From assembly GCF_026676115.1 (NCBI RefSeq), contig NZ_JAPONB010000012.1:1-64000 (forward strand): a stretch of DNA of 64,000 bases, in the 5' to 3' direction. The translations under genes were made by a program, and so were the position numbers. Below, piece after piece: positions 60,218 through 64,000 of the stretch (its first letter is position 1; each line of letters starts with the position of its first letter). The notes beneath the pieces are model-generated. The model did not search any database and was not told the origin of the DNA. It saw only the letters and a program-made list of their open reading frames with translations. Source of the stretch: Salinimicrobium sp. TH3. GTDB taxonomy: Bacteria; Bacteroidota; Bacteroidia; Flavobacteriales; Flavobacteriaceae.

Positions 60218-61684
60218 ATGAAGCAAGTAATTCAAACCCTTCAAAAAAACGGCTTTCTGGCAGCTGTTTTCTTCCTGAGCACCGGAATATTTTTTGCGCA
60301 GGATAAAGCTCAGCAGATCGAAAACCTGCTAAGCAAATACCATGAATATGATCAATTCAACGGCTCTGTTCTGGTAGCAGATGACGGGAAAATCATTTTT
60401 TCAGATGGTTTTGGAATGGCCAATATGGAACATGACATTCCTAACACTCCAGAAACAAAACATCGAATAGGTTCCATAACTAAACAATTCACTGCCGCCC
60501 TGATCCTGCAGTTGGCAGAGCAGGGAAAACTGGAACTGGACACACCTATTTCAACTTACCTTCCCGATTATGAAGGACCTGCAGCCGATGTTGTGACCAT
60601 CCACCACCTGCTCACCCATAGCTCGGGCATTCCCAGTTACACTTCTTTTCCAAACTTCTTTGAGGAAGAAAGCCGGGATCCCCGCACTCCGAAGGAATTT
60701 GTAAAAGTATTTTCCGATTCCACTTTGCAATTCACTCCGGGGGAGCGGTTTGTTTACAACAATTCAGGATATTTCCTGCTGGGCCATATCATTGAGGAAG
60801 TAACAGGCAAATCTTATGAGCAGGTGCTGCAGGAAAATATACTGGACCCACTCGATATGAACGACACCGGCTATGACCACCATAGTACGATCATCAAGAA
60901 CAGGGCGACAGGATATGAAAAAGATGGCGATGGCTACGTTAACGCGCCATATTTGGATATGTCCCTACCCTACGCAGCGGGCTCGCTGTATTCTACTGTA
61001 GAAGACCTCTACAAATGGGACAGGGCACTGTATAAGAATGAGATACTTTCCGAAGAGTCCAAAAAGCTCATGTTCACTCCTCAAATGCCAGATGGTAATT
61101 CTCAATACGGCTATGGCTGGAGCATAGGAGCATTGCCTTTAGGTAATTCGAATGACAGTATACCCATTGTGGCTCACGGGGGCGGCATCAATGGTTTTAA
61201 TACCCTTATCGTTCGTTTCCCCGAAGAGGACGACCTGGTCGTACTGCTCAACAATACCGGCGGCACCAGGTTGAGAGATATGGCTATTGGTATAAACAAT
61301 ATCCTGCACGGGAAGGAGGCAGAAATGCCTAAAAAATCTGTGGCGATGGAGGTACTTCCGGTTTTTATGGACGAAGGTGTGAATGCCGGACTGGCCAAAT
61401 ACAAGGAGCTGAAAGCTAATGATACCTATGCCCTCCGGGAACCTGAAATGAACCAGATTGGATACCGGCTCTTGCAAAACGGAAAAACCAAAGAAGCCAT
61501 TGAAGTCTTTAAGATCAATGTGGCCGAATTTCCTGAATCCTGGAATACCTATGACAGCCTTGGGGAAGGATATATGATGGACGGGCAGAAGGAAAAAGCT
61601 ATTGAGAACTACGAGAAGTCAATAGAAATGAATCCCGAAAATGATAACGGAAAGCAGATGCTGGCGAAAATAAGGGCACAATAA
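60218..61684 (+). CDS. Secreted serine hydrolase with C-terminal TPR units
   Basis: Protein of 488 residues: a Sec signal peptide (about 1-27, ending FFAQ), a beta-lactamase-fold domain (about 30-370) and two TPR-like helix pairs at the C-terminus (QNGKTKEAIEVFKIN and MMDGQKEKAIENYEKSIE). Ser-x-x-Lys is in RIGSITKQFTAAL near 87, Tyr-x-Asn in FVYNNSGYFLLG near 181, and HGGGINGF near 320. It is probably a periplasmic or secreted esterase or peptidase; the C-terminal repeats may bind a partner. A strong terminator follows. Confidence 0.87.
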   Translation: MKQVIQTLQKNGFLAAVFFLSTGIFFAQDKAQQIENLLSKYHEYDQFNGSVLVADDGKIIFSDGFGMANMEHDIPNTPETKHRIGSITKQFTAALILQLAEQGKLELDTPISTYLPDYEGPAADVVTIHHLLTHSSGIPSYTSFPNFFEEESRDPRTPKEFVKVFSDSTLQFTPGERFVYNNSGYFLLGHIIEEVTGKSYEQVLQENILDPLDMNDTGYDHHSTIIKNRATGYEKDGDGYVNAPYLDMSLPYAAGSLYSTVEDLYKWDRALYKNEILSEESKKLMFTPQMPDGNSQYGYGWSIGALPLGNSNDSIPIVAHGGGINGFNTLIVRFPEEDDLVVLLNNTGGTRLRDMAIGINNILHGKEAEMPKKSVAMEVLPVFMDEGVNAGLAKYKELKANDTYALREPEMNQIGYRLLQNGKTKEAIEVFKINVAEFPESWNTYDSLGEGYMMDGQKEKAIENYEKSIEMNPENDNGKQMLAKIRAQ

Positions 61685-61704
61685 AAGAAAAATAGCATCA
61701 ACTT

Positions 61705-61735
61705 AAAAACCTTCCGCTCCGGAAGGTTTTTTTTC
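61705..61735 (+). terminator. Terminator of the serine hydrolase gene
   Basis: An eleven-base stem AAAACCTTCCG/CGGAAGGTTTT (61706-61716 with 61720-61730) has a CTC loop and a following T run. Confidence 0.9.
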
Positions 61736-61850
61736 TTACATGAGCCATTCATTCAACAGCTACTGCCTCCCCCATAATACCATTCCAAAGTACCTTTTTT
61801 GGGGCTGATAAATTTTAGCTGTATTAGATATATTTCTTAAATTTAATGGG

Positions 61851-62258
61851 ATGCAAAAAAGCAATATCTTAAGAATTCTTCTGGGAAGCCTGGAGGCAGT
61901 TAACGGTCTTAGTGCATTGCTGGGCGGATTCATGCTTATTGAAGATCCCACAGGTGAAAGCCTCGGCCTGAATTTGGAATGGCTGCAAAACACCCCCTTC
62001 CCAAACTACCTGGTGCCGGGGATTGTACTTTTTTTCCTGATTGGACTAACCAATATCTTGGGAATGTGGCTCAGCTTTAATAAGAAGAAAAACCTCGCAG
62101 TATTTGGAACTGTTTTTGGCCTGGTCCTAATGGGCTGGATCATAGGGCAGGTGATCTGGATAGGATATCAGGATTTCCTGCAACCCCTCTACTTCACCAC
62201 CGGCCTCCTCCAAACGTTTGCCGGTCTGGCTTTGGCCTCTCAGCTAAAAAGAGCCTGA
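61851..62258 (+). CDS. Small membrane protein, unknown
   Basis: Protein of 135 residues with four hydrophobic helices (about 8-27, 52-74, 82-105 and 112-130). There are few charged residues in the helices and no catalytic motif. I do not recognise a family with certainty. It is monocistronic. Confidence 0.6.
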   Translation: MQKSNILRILLGSLEAVNGLSALLGGFMLIEDPTGESLGLNLEWLQNTPFPNYLVPGIVLFFLIGLTNILGMWLSFNKKKNLAVFGTVFGLVLMGWIIGQVIWIGYQDFLQPLYFTTGLLQTFAGLALASQLKRA

Positions 62259-62445
62259 AAAAGCCCTTTTCTGAAAAAGTGGTCAGGGATCAGGAAAAAT
62301 GGTAGAATGTAAATTCCCAATTAACCATTCCCTAATCCCCACTTCCCGGAATTCGGTGTTTGTTGCCTGCAATATACCCACCCTCATCATCAAATTTTCA
62401 AATCCTCACATCTTCGAATAAGATTAAGATTATCTTTATCTCCTT

Positions 62446-63012
62446 ATGATCAACGAGCAATATTTTCAGGAATTTCCGGAGCTAAAGACCTCAAGGCTGT
62501 TTCTTCGGAAGCAGGAGCTAAAGGATGCGGCATCGCTGCAGCAATTGCGTTCCAATGAGGAAGTGATGAAATACATGGATTCAGATAAGCACAATGATTT
62601 AAAGACTTCTGAAGCTTTTATAGACAGGAACCTGAGAACCTATCAAAAGAAAAAGGGATTTTTCTGGGTGATCACAGCAGGTGAATCGGGAAGTTTCATG
62701 GGAGATATTATTTTACACAAGATCGACAGGACCAATGCCCGGGCCGAGGTTGGCTACACCCTTCATCCCAATTACTGGGGCCACGGCTATATGAAAGAAG
62801 CCATGCGTGCAGTGATCTCCTTTGGGTTTCATGACCTCGGGCTTCATAGCATCGAAGCCAATATCAATCCCGCCAATGAAACCTCCCGCGCCCTCCTCCT
62901 AAAAATGGGTTTTAAAAAAGAGGCTTACTTCAGGGAGAATTATTACTATAATGGGAAGTTCCTGGACAGCGAGATCTATTCTTTACTGGAGAAGGATTTT
63001 TTGAAGAAGTAA
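62446..63012 (+). CDS. GNAT family N-acetyltransferase, RimJ/RimL-like
   Basis: Protein of 188 residues: LKTSRLFLRKQELKDAASLQQLRSNEEV at the N-terminus, the acetyl-CoA-binding segment EVGYTLHPNYWGHGYMKEAMRAVI near 104-127 and the C-terminal NETSRALLLKMGFKKEAYFRENYYYNG motif. This is the RimJ/RimL/Acetyltransf_3 pattern of enzymes that acetylate protein N-termini, amino groups of antibiotics or metabolites. The acceptor cannot be predicted. It is monocistronic. Confidence 0.9.
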   Translation: MINEQYFQEFPELKTSRLFLRKQELKDAASLQQLRSNEEVMKYMDSDKHNDLKTSEAFIDRNLRTYQKKKGFFWVITAGESGSFMGDIILHKIDRTNARAEVGYTLHPNYWGHGYMKEAMRAVISFGFHDLGLHSIEANINPANETSRALLLKMGFKKEAYFRENYYYNGKFLDSEIYSLLEKDFLKK

Positions 63013-63053
63013 AATGTTTTCATAGCCAGGATTAAGAAAAAAGGTGCCAAAAA

Positions 63054-63113
63054 TGTCATTTCGAACCCGCCTGCCAGACGGGCAGGGGAGCTTTTTTGCG
63101 ACTGAGAAATCTT
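63054..63113 (+). repeat. Dispersed repeat family A, copy 3, interrupted
   Basis: The family A text TGTCATTTCGA is followed by a nested palindrome (CGCCTGCC, AGAC, GGGCAGGGG), then AGCTTTTTTGCGACTGAGAAAT. The insertion sits exactly between the two blocks that are continuous in copy 2 and copy 4. Confidence 0.75.
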
Positions 63114-63511
63114 TATCTCCTGTTCTTTTTCCATTGATGAAAAAGAACCAAAAAATCTAGGCTTACGAAAATGGATCTCAATTTTTCGTTCGATGCCTAA
63201 ATTTTCTGAACTCGCGGGAAAAATTTTTAGGACGATAAAGGTGCGTTTCGCTCAAACAGCAGAAAATTTAAACGTCATCTCACTTCGAATTTGACGATCA
63301 ATTTTCGATAGGCCGCTTAAAATCTCGAAAATATACAGTTTGAATTGAGAATTATTCCCCGTCAGTTCGAGCCTGCCTGCCGCTAGGCAGGTGAATCCGG
63401 ATCTGCGGGAGCAGGAACGGATTTGTATCGAGAACAACCATTTTGGCCCTCCTCCGCTAAAAAGCTCCGGCGGGTAAAAAATTGGTGCTTGTAAATTGGG
63501 ATTTTCTAAAA

Positions 63512-63575
63512 ATGTCATTTCGAAGGAGCTTTTTTGCGACTGAGAAAGCGCAGCTTCGACGCAGTCAAATCTCAT
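63512..63575 (+). repeat. Dispersed repeat family A, copy 4, interrupted
   Basis: It reads ATGTCATTTCGAAGGAGCTT, then TTTTGCGACTGAGAAAG, a 20-base insertion containing GCAGCTTCGACGCAGTC, and the family ending AAATCTCATG. The insertion point differs from that of copy 3. Confidence 0.75.
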
Positions 63576-63755
63576 GCTTCAACAACCCAATCCCCACTAG
63601 CGTCTACACGGAATTTTCCCTGAAAACTATAAATTAAGCTAAATCTCTACAAAAGATCCATCTGCACACGCGGCATTTGGCCAAAAATGGGTAAATTAGG
63701 ACTTCAGGGAAAAACCTGATCAAAAAAACTTACCAACTAAAAAGTTTCTTACAAT

Positions 63756-64000
63756 ATGAACATCTACGAAGCCATTAGGGAAGACCATGATATACAAAGA
63801 GATCTTTGTGACAAGTTATTAAAGACTTCAGGAGAATCTAAAGAGCGTAAAGAGCTTTGGCCTAAGCTGAGAAAAGAACTGGAGGTCCATGAAGTAGCCG
63901 AAGAACGCTATTTTTATTCCCCCCTCATAGACACCGACAGTATGCAGGAAGATGCACGCCATGGAATGGCAGAGCACCATGAGATCGATGAACTTATCCA
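63756..64000 (+). CDS. Hemerythrin domain protein (truncated by window end)
   Basis: The visible 81 residues start MNIYEAIREDHDIQRDLCDKL and continue with EVHEVAEERYFYSPLI and GMAEHHEIDEL. The histidines at 11, 54 and 73-74 and the glutamates at 57-58 are arranged like the HHE cation-binding (hemerythrin) domain that holds a di-iron site. Members sense or bind oxygen, nitric oxide or iron; stand-alone ones are cytoplasmic. The gene continues beyond the window, so length and C-terminus are unknown. Confidence 0.82.
   Translation, partial: MNIYEAIREDHDIQRDLCDKLLKTSGESKERKELWPKLRKELEVHEVAEERYFYSPLIDTDSMQEDARHGMAEHHEIDELI

Larger units (their letters stand above)
63013..63755. other. Long repeat-rich intergenic region
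   Basis: This 743-nt region has no supported gene; the open frame at 63252-63575 on the minus strand is repeat-derived. It holds two copies of family A (63054-63113 and 63512-63575), each interrupted by inserted short sequences, an unrelated palindromic element with CCTGCC/GGCAGG arms nested in the first copy, another such element near 63375-63392, and a family C element at 63479-63505. The hemerythrin promoter is near 63700-63750. Confidence 0.6.

Noticed and set aside
40834-61684. The three beta-lactamase-fold proteins as antibiotic-resistance enzymes
   Set aside because: They have SxxK and YxN/S motifs shared by esterases and peptidases, plus membrane or TPR extensions; nothing points to beta-lactam hydrolysis.
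63252-63575. 107-codon open frame on the minus strand
   Set aside because: Covers family A and C repeats and has no protein-like features.
1-64000. CRISPR arrays, tRNA or rRNA genes, complete insertion sequences, prophage or integrase
   Set aside because: I looked for regularly spaced direct repeats, cloverleaf ends, transposase or integrase motifs and found none.

Overview
The window looks like chromosomal DNA of a marine-type Flavobacteriaceae (Bacteroidota). The signs are promoters of the TAnnTTTG type, exported lipoproteins with a Cys followed by Ser/Asp runs, a fused ResB-CcsA cytochrome maturation protein, mevalonate-pathway genes, a short arginine decarboxylase, and many small degenerate intergenic repeats. 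I see no rRNA, tRNA, CRISPR array, phage or complete insertion sequence. About 60 protein genes are supported.

Layout. 0.5-13.6 kb is mixed housekeeping: an alcohol dehydrogenase (adhP), a GIY-YIG protein, lipoproteins with DUF6624 or triplicated modules, CPBP, DUF808 and DUF418 membrane proteins, a D-serine dehydratase/D-threonine aldolase-type enzyme, a second Zn dehydrogenase with a membrane-anchored partner, a DUF4168 protein and a sulfotransferase. 13.7-23.8 kb is one co-directional block that I read as an extended arsenosugar biosynthesis cluster. It encodes an AhpD-like protein, radical SAM ArsS, a TIGR04282-type glycosyltransferase, lipoprotein MsrB, purine nucleoside phosphorylase, an FAD oxidoreductase, a membrane polyferredoxin and three further glycosyltransferases of the polyprenyl-sugar kind. 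24.0-27.3 kb holds polyamine genes on the minus strand (speA, speB, deoxyhypusine-synthase-like). 27.6-32.3 kb has an unusual pseudouridine synthase and a mevalonate/isoprenoid operon (mvaD, mevalonate kinase, UbiA prenyltransferase) with a DUF4160/DUF2442 pair embedded in it. 32.3-37.6 kb has SDRs, an HI0933-type flavoprotein, a SemiSWEET and a YqcI/YcgG-PaiB-DUF1989 operon.

37.7-44.0 kb carries TerC, small proteins, an Asp-rich PepSY-like lipoprotein, a serine hydrolase and an AspT-type transporter. 44.1-55.4 kb is an anaerobic block on the minus strand: pflB-pflA, an OFA-family MFS transporter, and nrfH-nrfA with a fused ccsBA (nrfI-like). 55.5-64 kb has two more serine hydrolases, a BamA/TamA-like barrel, a CPBP protease, small membrane proteins, a GNAT and a truncated hemerythrin gene, separated by repeat-rich spacers.

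Two system-level points stand out. First, four promoters (adhP, pflB, the OFA transporter, nrfH) carry the same CRP/FNR-type palindrome TGAy-N4-rTCA followed by ATATT. Each is centred exactly 29.5 nt upstream of the first base of a -7-like element, which suggests one anaerobic regulon. Second, the arsenosugar block continues without strand change into membrane redox and polyprenyl-sugar glycosyltransferase genes, and could make a lipid-linked or exported arsenosugar. No ArsM methyltransferase lies in the window.
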